64,000 nt of DNA, taken from Acherontichlamydia pituitae (lineage in GTDB: Bacteria; Chlamydiota; Chlamydiia; Chlamydiales; Rhabdochlamydiaceae). Position 1 is the stretch's first letter. Every line of letters starts with the position of its first letter. This document shows, piece after piece, positions 35,839-44,686 of the stretch. The DNA lies in assembly GCA_019634675.1 (NCBI GenBank), contig JAHCAX010000001.1:1-64000 (forward strand), written 5' to 3'. The position numbers were made by a program, and so were the translations under genes. The notes under the pieces were generated by a model. That model worked only from the letters and a program-made list of their open reading frames with translations. It made no database searches and had not been told where the DNA came from.

Positions 35839-36955
35839 GATACCCCTTTGGTACCCTGGAAGCCCTCCTATCTATGATATCCAAAAGACATACGATGAGA
35901 ATGCCGCGAAAGGCCCCTTCTTTTCCGGAAAGGTCCCTGAACGGGAATGGCCCCCCGAAGAGCAGTGGACCGACTTCCTCGGCTACCCCGTCGCTTCCCG
36001 TATCGGCATCCCAGCCGGCCCCCTGCTGACATCCCCCTGGATCGCCCTTGCGGCAGCCCTTTGCTACGACATCCCCATCTATAAGACGATCCGCACTCAG
36101 GCCCATCCCTCCCATCCCCTTCCCAATATGGTCTATGTCGATACCCATGGGATGATCGACCCAGCCCGCCGCGAGGAACCGGCCCGCCTCGCCTCCTCCC
36201 CCTCTCCGCAGATCAATGACCTTGCTGTGACCAACTCCTTCGGCATGCCCTCGAAAAGCCCCTCCTTTTTACACGAGGACATCCCCAAGGCCAATGCTTC
36301 TTTGAAAAAGGGGCAGGTCATGGTCGTCTCCGTCGTTGGAACGCAGCGCTCCGGCGCTACTTTCCTAGAGGATTTTGTAGAATCAGCCCTTCTTGCCAAA
36401 GAGTGCGGGGCTAAAATCATCGAGGCCAACTTCTCCTGCCCCAATGTCGACAAGAGCGCAGGATGCCTCTACATGTCGCCTACGACGGTCTTCGACATCG
36501 GCAGCGCCATTGCCAAGGCGATCCATCCGATCCCCCTGATCATCAAAGTCGGACTCTTTGCATCTGATGAGCAGATGCGCGACGTCATGGTCGCAGCCGC
36601 CAAAGCGAAGATCCGGAGCATCGCAGGGATCAACACCATCAGCATGCGGGTCCTCGATCAGTCAGGAAACCCAGCCCTGGGATCTGCAAGGGAAACAAGC
36701 GGCATCTGCGGCGGTCCGATCCGCAACGCAGCCCTCGAGTTCATCCAAACAGCCGCCGCAATCAACCGGAAAGAGAAGCTCGGGCTGACGCTGATCGGCG
36801 TTGGAGGGATCACTCTCCCTGAACATTTCAACCTCTTTTTCGATGCCGGTGCAGATATCGCCATGAGCGCAACCGGCATGATGTGGGACCCCTATCTTGC
36901 AGCCCGCTATCATCAGAGGCAGTTGCAAAACTGCTTTGACCGGAAAAATCGATGA
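35825..36955 (+). CDS. pyrD: Dihydroorotate dehydrogenase, class 1-like
   Basis: This 376-residue flavoprotein oxidises dihydroorotate to orotate. The catalytic-loop motif ANFSCPNVDKS has Cys205, as in class 1 enzymes (class 2 has Ser), and there is no membrane helix. Other family blocks: VTNSFGMPS, LIIKVGLF and IGVGGI. Start ATG 35825 has AAAGGGAGG upstream, inside pyrC. The protein is somewhat longer than typical class 1A enzymes, with about 50 extra residues at the N terminus. The last 13 codons lie inside the palindromic element 36916-37234, so the native C terminus was probably altered by that insertion. The electron acceptor is not evident. Confidence 0.92.
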   Translation: MTSREIPLWYPGSPPIYDIQKTYDENAAKGPFFSGKVPEREWPPEEQWTDFLGYPVASRIGIPAGPLLTSPWIALAAALCYDIPIYKTIRTQAHPSHPLPNMVYVDTHGMIDPARREEPARLASSPSPQINDLAVTNSFGMPSKSPSFLHEDIPKANASLKKGQVMVVSVVGTQRSGATFLEDFVESALLAKECGAKIIEANFSCPNVDKSAGCLYMSPTTVFDIGSAIAKAIHPIPLIIKVGLFASDEQMRDVMVAAAKAKIRSIAGINTISMRVLDQSGNPALGSARETSGICGGPIRNAALEFIQTAAAINRKEKLGLTLIGVGGITLPEHFNLFFDAGADIAMSATGMMWDPYLAARYHQRQLQNCFDRKNR

Positions 36956-37234
36956 TTTTGAGGCCACGGATACACGAGAAGGTTCTGTAAACCTTCGCAG
37001 TGAGGAGTGGGTGAAGTGTCCTTGGACACGAACCGGGCAGTTACAAGTGGCAGCAAAGCTGCCACGCCCCATTTGACGAGGCTGCGAAGACTTTTTAAAG
37101 GTCCAGTGGACCTTTGAAAAGCAAAGCAGGTGAAGCGACCTTGGTCGCGAACCGGGGGGGCCGGCCAAGGAGAATGGGTGGAAATGGCCTCAAAAGGGCG
37201 ATTTTGCCGGGCAAATGAGTTTCACAATTGCCTC
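36916..37234. repeat. 319-bp palindromic element with multiple internal hairpins
   Basis: Terminal inverted repeats of about 50 bp (36916-36966 and 37185-37234, starting GAGGCAGTTG and ending CAATTGCCTC) enclose 218 bp packed with stems: 36978-36996, 37016-37029, 37047-37065, 37097-37115 and 37135-37148. An outer pair is CTTCGCAG (36993-37000) with CTGCGAAG (37082-37089). Two of the stems are direct copies of a unit GGTGAAG-hairpin-CGAACCGG. The left end lies within pyrD codons and the right end is 27 bp before pyrE. The first 16 bases recur at 11782. It looks like a miniature mobile element or a structured RNA. It fills the whole pyrD-pyrE gap and I see no gene in it. Confidence 0.75.
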
Positions 37235-37260
37235 ATTAAACAAGAACACGGAGCTAATCC

Positions 37261-37848
37261 ATGCAATCGCTGATCCTTGACCTTCATGAAATCCAAGCTG
37301 TGAAATTTGGAAACTTCACCCTCAAAAGCGGCATCCAATCGCCGATCTACATCGACTTGCGCGTGATCATTTCCTACCCGCACATCCTCAAACAGATCGC
37401 CGACATGCTATGGAAAAAAGTCGAGAACCTCTCCTTCGACCTTCTCTGCGGAGTTCCTTATACTGCGCTGCCCATCGCAACAGCCATTTCGATCGCCCAT
37501 GAGATCCCCATGGTCATGCGGCGCAAAGAGAGCAAAGACTACGGAACAAAGAAAATCATCGAAGGGGTTTTTCAACCAGGACAGACTTGCCTCATTGTCG
37601 AAGATGTGATCACATCGGGAGCAAGCATCATCGAGACATTGGAGCCCCTGAACAAAGAAGGTCTTAAGATCACAGATGCCGTCGTTGTCCTCAACCGGGA
37701 GCAAGGCGGAGAAAAACGGCTTGCGGAAAAGGGAGTGCGGCTGCATTCCCTGCTGACGATCTCCGACCTCGTTGCGACCTTGCAGCAAGCAGAAAAAATT
37801 ACGACTGCGACAGCCCAATCGGTCCGGGAGTTCTTAGCTTCCGTGTAA
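37261..37848 (+). CDS. pyrE: Orotate phosphoribosyltransferase, eukaryotic UMP-synthase type
   Basis: This 195-residue enzyme joins orotate and PRPP to OMP. The PRPP motif IVEDVITSGASIIET is clear. From memory the sequence follows the first half of human UMP synthase closely: VKFGNFTLKSGIQSPIYIDL, CGVPYTALPIATAI, RRKESKDYGTKKIIEG, VVVLNREQGG. It is less like the typical E. coli PyrE. It ends with a terminator. Together with pyrF at 49452, which has the same resemblance to the second half, this suggests descent from a UMP-synthase-type pair, here as separate genes. Confidence 0.93.
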   Translation: MQSLILDLHEIQAVKFGNFTLKSGIQSPIYIDLRVIISYPHILKQIADMLWKKVENLSFDLLCGVPYTALPIATAISIAHEIPMVMRRKESKDYGTKKIIEGVFQPGQTCLIVEDVITSGASIIETLEPLNKEGLKITDAVVVLNREQGGEKRLAEKGVRLHSLLTISDLVATLQQAEKITTATAQSVREFLASV

Positions 37849-37858
37849 GGAAAAAAAA

Positions 37859-37892
37859 CCTCTGCTGGTATCTTCAGCAGAGGGATTTCTTT
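37859..37892 (+). terminator. Terminator after pyrE
   Basis: The stem CCTCTGCTG/CAGCAGAGG has a 7-nt loop, with an A run before and GATTTCTTT after. It may also serve the convergent paralogue gene ending at 37980, as A8 precedes the stem. Confidence 0.75.
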
Positions 37893-37979
37893 GACTCGGT
37901 GTTCCACTTTTTTGGGGACAGAGGGTAATTTTTGACAAAATCAGATCAAAGAGCAGAAATCCGAACGTGGAATATCAAG

Positions 37980-39992
37980 TTAGACTGCGATGTCGACAAG
38001 GATCGAAAACAGCGCCTGCTGCAGGATCCTCAAATCATCCAGGTAATGGTTCTTTCCAAAGTCGGGAATGTTCGGTTCTCCAGCTTCTTTCCAAATCTGG
38101 GTGAATACCCTCTCTCTCAATGCAGGATCAAGATCGGGATCTTCGATCTGTTCCCGGACCCTTTCTAGGCATTCATTCTTATCAGATTCTCCTTTGATAA
38201 GCTCGATCCATACAGCAAAGACATCCGCACCTGGTTCTTTTGCAATAGCCCCTTCGACAACAGCATCGAACACTGCCTTTTGCGCTTTGTCGATCTTCTT
38301 CTCTTTGATCTTCAACTGAACAGCTTCGATGGCGCTATCGACCAAGTGCAAATTCAAAGGAAGGCATTCCCTTCCATAAGCCTCAAGATCGAAATCATCT
38401 GGCAGGTCTTTATTTCCAACAACCATGACGCCTATTTGGGCATAGAAATCGCTACGGTCTTCTTTGCCTGCAAAATGCAAAGAGACGATATTCCTTTCCA
38501 CGTCTCGAGAGATTGCTGCTTTCAAAGCTTTGGCAAGAATGTCTAGATCATCGTAGCGGTGGAGGGATCCCCAATGGTCTTCTTCCTTGTTTGGCTTTTT
38601 AGAAAGGCGCCAGACCTCATAGTCGATCGTATCAACAAGTCCCTTTTGCGAAAGCTCTCCGATCAATAGGTCGACTTCCCTTTTCAGTTGCGAAGGAAGC
38701 TCCTCTTGCGCACTGGCCGCCTTCTCAAGTTGTTCAAGGACTAAGCTATAGCGATGCGGCTCTGGCTTAAGCGGAACTGAGGTCTGTGCAAACGGTCCTA
38801 AAACCATCGGACCATCTTGGCGAGCAGGACCTCCTTGCCCTTCGATCGGCAAGAACTGATGCTCTGCAAACCGCAGCTGCTGAATGGCATCCTTGAGCTG
38901 TTCGATATAATAATAGGCATTCTTCTGCATCCACCCGATTGGATTTTCCACAGCGGGGCTGCCGATCATCTCGTACAATTTGAGATAGATCTTTTCCAGA
39001 TCCAGCCCTTGAGCATCTTTTTGGACGATCTGGCCCGCAAGAACCTGGGCTGATTTGCACAGAGCCTCTTTCAACCTTTTCAAATCATCATAGCGATGCA
39101 CTGCCCCATAATTTTTTTCCAACGGCGCATCGGCAAGCTTCCAGACCCAATGATCGACGAGCGGAGAACCAATCTCTTCCTGAAGCTGATCGATCATCCA
39201 GTCAAGTCCCTCTCGGTTCAAGCTGCACTCTCCCAGATCGCCTCCTTCAAAGTCTGCCCTGTGCTCCAAATCGCAAGCCTGCATGTTTGTAGCGACTGCC
39301 ATCTCTAGCCGTTGCAGCGCATCTTGCAAACTAGCGCCTTCCATCCCCCATGCATCTCGGTACGAATGGTAATGGTGCATGCCGACCAGATCGTTGAAAG
39401 GCCTCCAACGCATCACAAAGCTGCTCTCTTCATCCAACACCTCGACTTCCCTGCCTGCAAACGCCTGCATATGGCAACTGAGGAACTGCACGTTCCAAAA
39501 CGCCATGCCGACAGATCGGGCGGAGTCCCTTGCTTCGATCAGATCGATCGGATTGCGTCCTTGCAAATAGGCGCTGACTTTTTCTTGAAAAAGCGACAAT
39601 GCCTTTTCCGACCGCTCACGCCCCTTCTCCAAAACACTTGCAAGGGTCGCAGAACATTGCTGGGCAAAATCGACCGCCTGTGCATGCAGCGTTTCGAATT
39701 GCACTTTCAATATTTTAGCGGCAGCCGGACCCAATGACCCTCTTTTGGAAAAGACCTCATCTTGAAAAACAGGGACCTTTTCCATGAGTTCCCGTACTTT
39801 GCCAGCCATTGCGGCCGCCGCATCAAACCCTTCCTGAGAAAAACCAGGTTCATGGACCGCTTTTTCAAGCCCTTCATGGATGGCCCTTGCTTCGCCAAGC
39901 TCTTGGACAGCTTCCATCATTTCTTGTGTCAGTCCCAAAGGCCCCAGATCCCCCTGCTGTGAAAAATTGATTCTTGTTAAAGCTAGCGGCAT
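37980..39992 (-). CDS. Tandem-array paralogue A (HRYDDL-module protein)
   Basis: This is a 670-residue soluble protein and the most divergent of five neighbours. I moved the start to ATG 39992, which has AGGGGG upstream. Three copies of a shared module are visible: HWVWKLADAPLEKNYGAVHR(YDDL), YEVWRLSKKPNKEEDHWGSL(HRYDDL), and a last one ending FGKNHYLDDLRILQQAL at the C terminus. The N-terminal 230 residues are helical and contain VSAYLQGRN, matching QYLQTRN of the other members. There is no signal peptide or membrane helix. I do not recognise the family. A type III secreted effector or a structural cytoplasmic protein are both possible. Confidence 0.7.
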   Translation of the reverse strand: MPLALTRINFSQQGDLGPLGLTQEMMEAVQELGEARAIHEGLEKAVHEPGFSQEGFDAAAAMAGKVRELMEKVPVFQDEVFSKRGSLGPAAAKILKVQFETLHAQAVDFAQQCSATLASVLEKGRERSEKALSLFQEKVSAYLQGRNPIDLIEARDSARSVGMAFWNVQFLSCHMQAFAGREVEVLDEESSFVMRWRPFNDLVGMHHYHSYRDAWGMEGASLQDALQRLEMAVATNMQACDLEHRADFEGGDLGECSLNREGLDWMIDQLQEEIGSPLVDHWVWKLADAPLEKNYGAVHRYDDLKRLKEALCKSAQVLAGQIVQKDAQGLDLEKIYLKLYEMIGSPAVENPIGWMQKNAYYYIEQLKDAIQQLRFAEHQFLPIEGQGGPARQDGPMVLGPFAQTSVPLKPEPHRYSLVLEQLEKAASAQEELPSQLKREVDLLIGELSQKGLVDTIDYEVWRLSKKPNKEEDHWGSLHRYDDLDILAKALKAAISRDVERNIVSLHFAGKEDRSDFYAQIGVMVVGNKDLPDDFDLEAYGRECLPLNLHLVDSAIEAVQLKIKEKKIDKAQKAVFDAVVEGAIAKEPGADVFAVWIELIKGESDKNECLERVREQIEDPDLDPALRERVFTQIWKEAGEPNIPDFGKNHYLDDLRILQQALFSILVDIAV

Positions 39993-40103
39993 AAGGCAGC
40001 CCCCTCTTTTGAGCAATCGATGATTGAAGCGGAAAATCATAGCACAAATTGGAAGAAGGGAAATCAAATTTTTTTTCAGAAGAAGCGATGATTCCTTCTT
40101 TCT

Positions 40104-40134
40104 AGAAAAAAACCTGCCGAGGTCATCGGCAGGG
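40104..40134 (-). terminator. Terminator after paralogue B
   Basis: The stem CCTGCCGA/TCGGCAGG has a 5-nt loop and is preceded on the + strand by A8, giving a T tract on the transcribed minus strand. The same hairpin follows paralogues C, D and E. Confidence 0.8.
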
Positions 40135-40165
40135 TTTTGATTCAGACTATAGATCAAAACAGGAC

Positions 40166-42151
40166 TTATTGCTCCCCGTTAACTCCAATTTCGACCAAGA
40201 TATTCAACAAGACCTGGGATAAAACTTCCAAGTTATCCAAATAGTGGTTGAGGCCATAATTTGAGTCGCCTGAAGGCTCTTCATTTACTTTCCAAATGCC
40301 AATGAAGATTTGATTGCGGAGATCTGCTGCAAAATCCGATCCTTCGATTTTAGCTTTGATCTGGGCTTTGCACTTTTCGACAGACCCGGATAATGCAAAA
40401 GCATCCGTCGCTCGATCAATGTAATCAAGCATGTCTGCAAGGCTTTTAGCTGCTGGGTTCTTTGCTATGGCAGCTTGGATTATTTGGCCCATTGCGTTGT
40501 CGCTCTCGCGTGCCTTTTGCTCCCTTCTTTGCTCAATCCTAATCTTCACAGCTTCCAAAGCCTCGCCTGTTCGGTGCAGATGGAATACGATGTTCTCCTT
40601 TCCAAAAGCTACGGGATCAATGTGCGATGGAACTTCGAAAGCGCCAAATGAGATGCCGGTGATTTGGGCATAAAACGCATCGCGATCGTCTTCATCGGCA
40701 AAGTGTTTGGCCACAAAATTTTCGTGCACATCGCGTCTGACTGCAACCATCAAAGCTTCCTTGAGCACAGAAAGATCGTCATAACGGTGGACGACGCCCC
40801 AATTCTCGCCAGGCTTCCGACCGCACCTATTCCAGATCTCAAAGTTGATCGTGTCTGCAAGCCCCTTGTTAGAAAGCTCATCAATCATCCCTTCGATTCG
40901 ATCTTTCAGATCAGGATAAACCGATGATGTCTCAGCCAGCTCATCCAAAATTTTCGTATACTCATGTTTTTGAGTCGGCATAGAAAAGCGAAGAGGCTGC
41001 AAGCAATCCAGTAATATGCCATTTGGATTAAAAGCAGAACCAAGTTGGAACTCATCGAGGTCGTCAAAAACTTGAAATTCCCGTCCTGGAAACTTCAATT
41101 CTTGAATTGCATGATGAAGTTCTTGAGGATAATAGCAAGCGTTCTCTTTCATCCAAACCATCGGATTTTCAAGTTCAGGCCCTCCAATGATTTCAAAAAG
41201 CTTTGCGTAGACAGCTTCTTGGTCTAGCTCGGCGGCCTCCTCTTTCATGATCTTCTCAGTCAAAGATTGCGCTGTGCGAAGGATCGCCTCTTTCAAGATA
41301 CCGAGGTCATCATAGCGGTGAACTAGCCCGTAGTTCTCGCCGGCTTTCTCACCTGAGAGCTTCCAGACCCAGAAGTTGACTAAGTCGGAACCGACCTCTT
41401 CATGAAGATTATTAATGAATTGATCCACTTTTTCTGTGTTCACGCCCTTCTGATCGTCTAATGGCGAAACATCTGCTTCCGCTGCCACTTCATCCAGCAT
41501 GAAGAAGACCATCTCAATACAAAGGTGATAACAACTGCCGACCAGCCTACCAAGTTTATCTATACGTTCCTGAACTGGATCTTGATGATAAGCAATCTCT
41601 ACTTCTGCGCCGTTAAATTGGTTTTGAGTTTCCGTTAGATGCGTTACAGCATGGTTAAACGTAGTCAGGTTTTGTCCAGATTCATCTGCTGCCGCTCCAT
41701 CTTTATAGCTCCGTGTTTGCAGATATTGTCCAACAGCTTTCTCGAAAATAGGGTGCAAGCGCTGAGATTCATAACGAGCTTGACCAATAGCATGATCGAT
41801 CGTATAAGATACATTTTTCTTTAACGCTTGCAATTGGTCATTAAACGTATCGAATTGAGTTGCCAAAACCATCTTCGCAAGACTGTCCGCAGAAGCGACG
41901 GGCTCTGATTCCAAACCCAATACCCAATGATTCGCGCGCTCTGCCAACTGGTTTACTTGATATGCTAAATCTCTGATTTTTTCGCATGCCTGTTGAGATA
42001 GGGGTTCTTTAGACAGAGTTTCTTCAATTGATGCGCCCACTGCTTTCAGTTCGCCAACTTGGAAACATCCTCTTATGATTTCATGAGTTATCTGCATTGC
42101 CGCTATTTGCACGTTGATCGCGGTAGAACCTAGCATTGCGTTCGTTGCCAT
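40166..42151 (-). CDS. Tandem-array paralogue B (HRYDDL-module protein)
   Basis: This is a 661-residue protein beginning MATNAMLGSTAINVQIAAM. Layout: helical N-terminal region (to about residue 240) with EKAVGQYLQTRS; module 1 around NFWVWKLSGEKAGENYGLVH(RYDDL); a segment YAKLFEIIGGPELENPMVWM; module 2 around FEIWNRCGRKPGENWGVVHR(YDDL); module 3 at the C terminus, NYGLNHYLDNLEVLSQVLLN, ending NGEQ. It is closely related to C and D. There is no signal peptide or membrane helix. It has its own promoter and terminator. Function unknown. The conserved Tyr-Gly-x-x-His-Arg-Tyr-Asp-Asp core could be a binding or catalytic site. Confidence 0.75.
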   Translation of the reverse strand: MATNAMLGSTAINVQIAAMQITHEIIRGCFQVGELKAVGASIEETLSKEPLSQQACEKIRDLAYQVNQLAERANHWVLGLESEPVASADSLAKMVLATQFDTFNDQLQALKKNVSYTIDHAIGQARYESQRLHPIFEKAVGQYLQTRSYKDGAAADESGQNLTTFNHAVTHLTETQNQFNGAEVEIAYHQDPVQERIDKLGRLVGSCYHLCIEMVFFMLDEVAAEADVSPLDDQKGVNTEKVDQFINNLHEEVGSDLVNFWVWKLSGEKAGENYGLVHRYDDLGILKEAILRTAQSLTEKIMKEEAAELDQEAVYAKLFEIIGGPELENPMVWMKENACYYPQELHHAIQELKFPGREFQVFDDLDEFQLGSAFNPNGILLDCLQPLRFSMPTQKHEYTKILDELAETSSVYPDLKDRIEGMIDELSNKGLADTINFEIWNRCGRKPGENWGVVHRYDDLSVLKEALMVAVRRDVHENFVAKHFADEDDRDAFYAQITGISFGAFEVPSHIDPVAFGKENIVFHLHRTGEALEAVKIRIEQRREQKARESDNAMGQIIQAAIAKNPAAKSLADMLDYIDRATDAFALSGSVEKCKAQIKAKIEGSDFAADLRNQIFIGIWKVNEEPSGDSNYGLNHYLDNLEVLSQVLLNILVEIGVNGEQ

Positions 42152-42196
42152 AAAAATGATCCCTTGGTTGCGATGATTGTTATTTAATCACGAAAT

Positions 42197-42224
42197 ATTT
42201 TACACAAAGGCCAATCAAATCAAA
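42197..42224 (-). promoter_or_regulatory. Promoter of paralogue B
   Basis: Read on the minus strand, TTTGAT (42219-42224) and TAAAAT (42197-42202) are 16 bp apart, upstream of the gene starting at 42151. The block ATCG..TTTGATTTGAT..TGTG.TAAAAT recurs before paralogue C. Confidence 0.5.
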
Positions 42225-42373
42225 ACCGATATTTGAAAACAGAACAACTTCTCCAAGAGGATTAAACAATTAATTTACAATCCAGCGCCGCTGCGTTCAA
42301 AGGCATTTTACCCCATCAGACGGCTTGCGCCGACCAGATTTTTTGCCTTTCCGATCCATGCGATCAAAAAATA

Positions 42374-42405
42374 AAAACCCCGCCGAGGTCATCGGCAGGG
42401 TTTTT
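42374..42405 (-). terminator. Terminator after paralogue C
   Basis: This is a 13-bp stem with one mismatch around CGCCGA/TCGGCA, loop GGTCA, flanked by A5 and T5. It is homologous to the hairpins after paralogues B and D. Confidence 0.8.
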
Positions 42406-42434
42406 GATTTAGACTACAGATCTAAAAACAGGGC

Positions 42435-44405
42435 TTATTGCTCCCCGTTAATTCCAATCTCGATCACGATATTTAAGAGGACTTGAGATAATACATCCAA
42501 GTCATCCAAATAGTGGTGGAGGCCATAATTTGAGTCGCCAGTCGGCTCTTCATTTGCTCTCCAAATGCCTATGAAGATTTGATTGCGGAGATCTGCTGCA
42601 AAATCTGGTCCTTCGATTTTAGCTTTGATCTGAGCTTTGCACTCTTCAACAGCCCTGGGTCGACCAATCAATCTATTCACATGATTAATGGAATTAAGCA
42701 TGTCGGCAAGACTTTGAGCTGCTGGATTCTTTGCAATTGCAGCTTCAATTAATTGGTTCATTGCCTTATCGCTTTCGCGGGCCTTTTCTTCCCTTCTTTG
42801 TTCAATCCGAGCTCTAACAACTTCAGATGCATCGCCAATTCGGTGCAGATGGAAGACGATGTTCTCCTTTCCATAAGCGATCGGATTGATATCTGATGGG
42901 ACTCCATCATACTTATCTTCAAATGCGATTTCAGTGATTTGAGCATAGAACGCATTGAGATCCTCTTCGTCGATAAATGTCTTGACCACCACATTTTGCA
43001 CATCGCGTCTGACTGCAATCATCAATGCTTGTCTAAGTACTGCTGGATCGTCGTAACGGTGGACGACGCCCCAATTGTCGCCAGGTTTTTCACCGCCTAA
43101 TCTCCAGATCTCATAATTGATCGTGTCAGCAAGTCCGTTTTCAGAAAGCCTACCGATCATCGCTTCAATTCGCTCTCTAAGCTCAGGCTGGATTGATGAT
43201 GCGCCATCAAGCTCTTCAAAAATCGATGTGAACTCGTGTTTTTGAGGTGGAATATAACGCGGGGGTTCGCTGAATCCATTAAAATTGAAACAAGGTATCT
43301 CGTCGCCAAACTCTTCCAACGTCTGAAATACTCGTCTTGCAAACTTCACATCATTAATTGCATCACGAAGTTCTCCAGTGTAATAGCAAGCGTTCTCTTT
43401 CATCCAAACCCTCCAATTGTCAACTTCTGGCTTTCCAATGATCTCATAGAGTTTTGCATAGACTTGATCCGGGGTTATGTTTGCAGCTTCCTCTTTCATG
43501 ATCTTGTCGGCTAAAGACTTCCTTGTGCGGAGGATCGCTTCCTTCAAGATGCCGAGGTCATCATAGCGGTGGACCTCGCCGTAGTTCTCGCCAGCTTTCT
43601 CGCCTGAGAGCTTCCATACCCAGTAGTTGACTTGGTCAGATCCGACTTGCTCATGAAGATTGTCAATGAAACGATTAATTGTCTCTTTGTTCATTCCCCA
43701 AAAATCGTCTAATGCCGAAATATCTCCTTCCTCTACCACTTGATCCAGCTTGAGGAAAACACTTTCGACGCGACCATAATAATAACCATTGCCAATCAGC
43801 CTTTCAAGTTGACCAATACGTTCTTGAACTGGATCTTTCTGATAAGGATGCTTTACTTCTACGCCGCTTAACTGGTTTTTAGCATCCGTCAGATTTTGTA
43901 CTGTACGGTTAAAAACATCCAGGTTGCGTCCGCATTGGCTAGCTGCCTCTGCATCATTATGGTTCCGTGTTTGCAGATACTGGCCAACAGCTTTTTCAAA
44001 AACAGGCTGCAGCTCCCGAGTTCCCTGGAGAGCTTGCCCGCTAACATCATCGATCGTAAAAGATACATTGCGCTTTAACACTTGAAACTGCTCATTAAAT
44101 GTATTGAATTGAGTTGTTAAAAGCAGCCGGACAAGCCCGTCAACAGAAGAGATAGGCTCTGATTCCAAACTCAATTCCCACTGAGTTATGCGCTCTGCCA
44201 ACTGGCATACTTGATGTGCCAAACGCATGGTTTTTTCGCATGTCTCTTCAGAAAGAGGATCTTTAGGTAGAACTTCTTCAATGGCTGCGTCGACTGCTCT
44301 TAATTCGCCAACTTGCAAACATCCTTGCATGATTTCAAGGTTTAGATCCATTGCCGCTGCTTCTACGCCGATCCCAGTAGAACCTGGTATTGTCTTCATC
44401 GCCAT
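42435..44405 (-). CDS. Tandem-array paralogue C (HRYDDL-module protein)
   Basis: This is a 656-residue protein, start ATG 44405 (MAMKTIPGSTGIGVEAAAM), with GGGGA upstream; an earlier TTG at 44441 is less likely. It has the same layout as D: helical N-terminal part with AVGQYLQTRNHND; module 1 YWVWKLSGEKAGENYGEVHR(YDDL); linker YAKLYEIIGKPEVDNWRVWM; module 2 YEIWRLGGEKPGDNWGVVHR(YDD); terminal module YGLHHYLDDLDVLSQVLLNI ending NGEQ. Long near-identical stretches with D show recent duplication. Function unknown. Confidence 0.75.
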   Translation of the reverse strand: MAMKTIPGSTGIGVEAAAMDLNLEIMQGCLQVGELRAVDAAIEEVLPKDPLSEETCEKTMRLAHQVCQLAERITQWELSLESEPISSVDGLVRLLLTTQFNTFNEQFQVLKRNVSFTIDDVSGQALQGTRELQPVFEKAVGQYLQTRNHNDAEAASQCGRNLDVFNRTVQNLTDAKNQLSGVEVKHPYQKDPVQERIGQLERLIGNGYYYGRVESVFLKLDQVVEEGDISALDDFWGMNKETINRFIDNLHEQVGSDQVNYWVWKLSGEKAGENYGEVHRYDDLGILKEAILRTRKSLADKIMKEEAANITPDQVYAKLYEIIGKPEVDNWRVWMKENACYYTGELRDAINDVKFARRVFQTLEEFGDEIPCFNFNGFSEPPRYIPPQKHEFTSIFEELDGASSIQPELRERIEAMIGRLSENGLADTINYEIWRLGGEKPGDNWGVVHRYDDPAVLRQALMIAVRRDVQNVVVKTFIDEEDLNAFYAQITEIAFEDKYDGVPSDINPIAYGKENIVFHLHRIGDASEVVRARIEQRREEKARESDKAMNQLIEAAIAKNPAAQSLADMLNSINHVNRLIGRPRAVEECKAQIKAKIEGPDFAADLRNQIFIGIWRANEEPTGDSNYGLHHYLDDLDVLSQVLLNIVIEIGINGEQ

Positions 44406-44450
44406 AAAATATCCCCATTTTTGCGATTTTTTGTTATTCAATCGACTGAT

Positions 44451-44478
44451 ATTTTAACACAAAACAAAATCAAATCAA
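44451..44478 (-). promoter_or_regulatory. Promoter of paralogue C
   Basis: On the minus strand, TTGATT (44473-44478) and TAAAAT (44451-44456) are separated by 16 bp, 45 bp before the start codon. It is similar in sequence to the block before paralogue B. Confidence 0.55.
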
Positions 44479-44626
44479 AGACGATATTTTAAAATACAAC
44501 AAATTTTTCAATAAATTAAATAATTAATTTACAAGCCAGCACTGATATAACAAAGAACTTTTACCGGCTCGGTCGGCATGCGCCGACCGGACCGCTTTCT
44601 TTCCCATCCATGCGATCTAAAAAACA

Positions 44627-44656
44627 AAAACCCTGCCGAGGTCATCGGCAGGGTTT
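44627..44656 (-). terminator. Terminator after paralogue D
   Basis: The perfect stem AAAACCCTGCCGA/TCGGCAGGGTTTT has loop GGTCA. It is the best preserved copy of the hairpin shared by the array. Confidence 0.85.
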
Positions 44657-44686
44657 TGATTTAGACTAAAGATCTAAAAACAGGGC

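Noticed and set aside
36967..37184. tRNA or other classical RNA gene inside the hairpin-rich element
   Set aside because: The stems do not make a cloverleaf and there is no T-loop or CCA-like end. A repeat or novel RNA is the safer call.
39312..39737. A plus-strand frame of about 141 codons opposite array paralogue A
   Set aside because: It lies wholly antisense to a well-supported gene, has no ribosome-binding site and no recognisable features.
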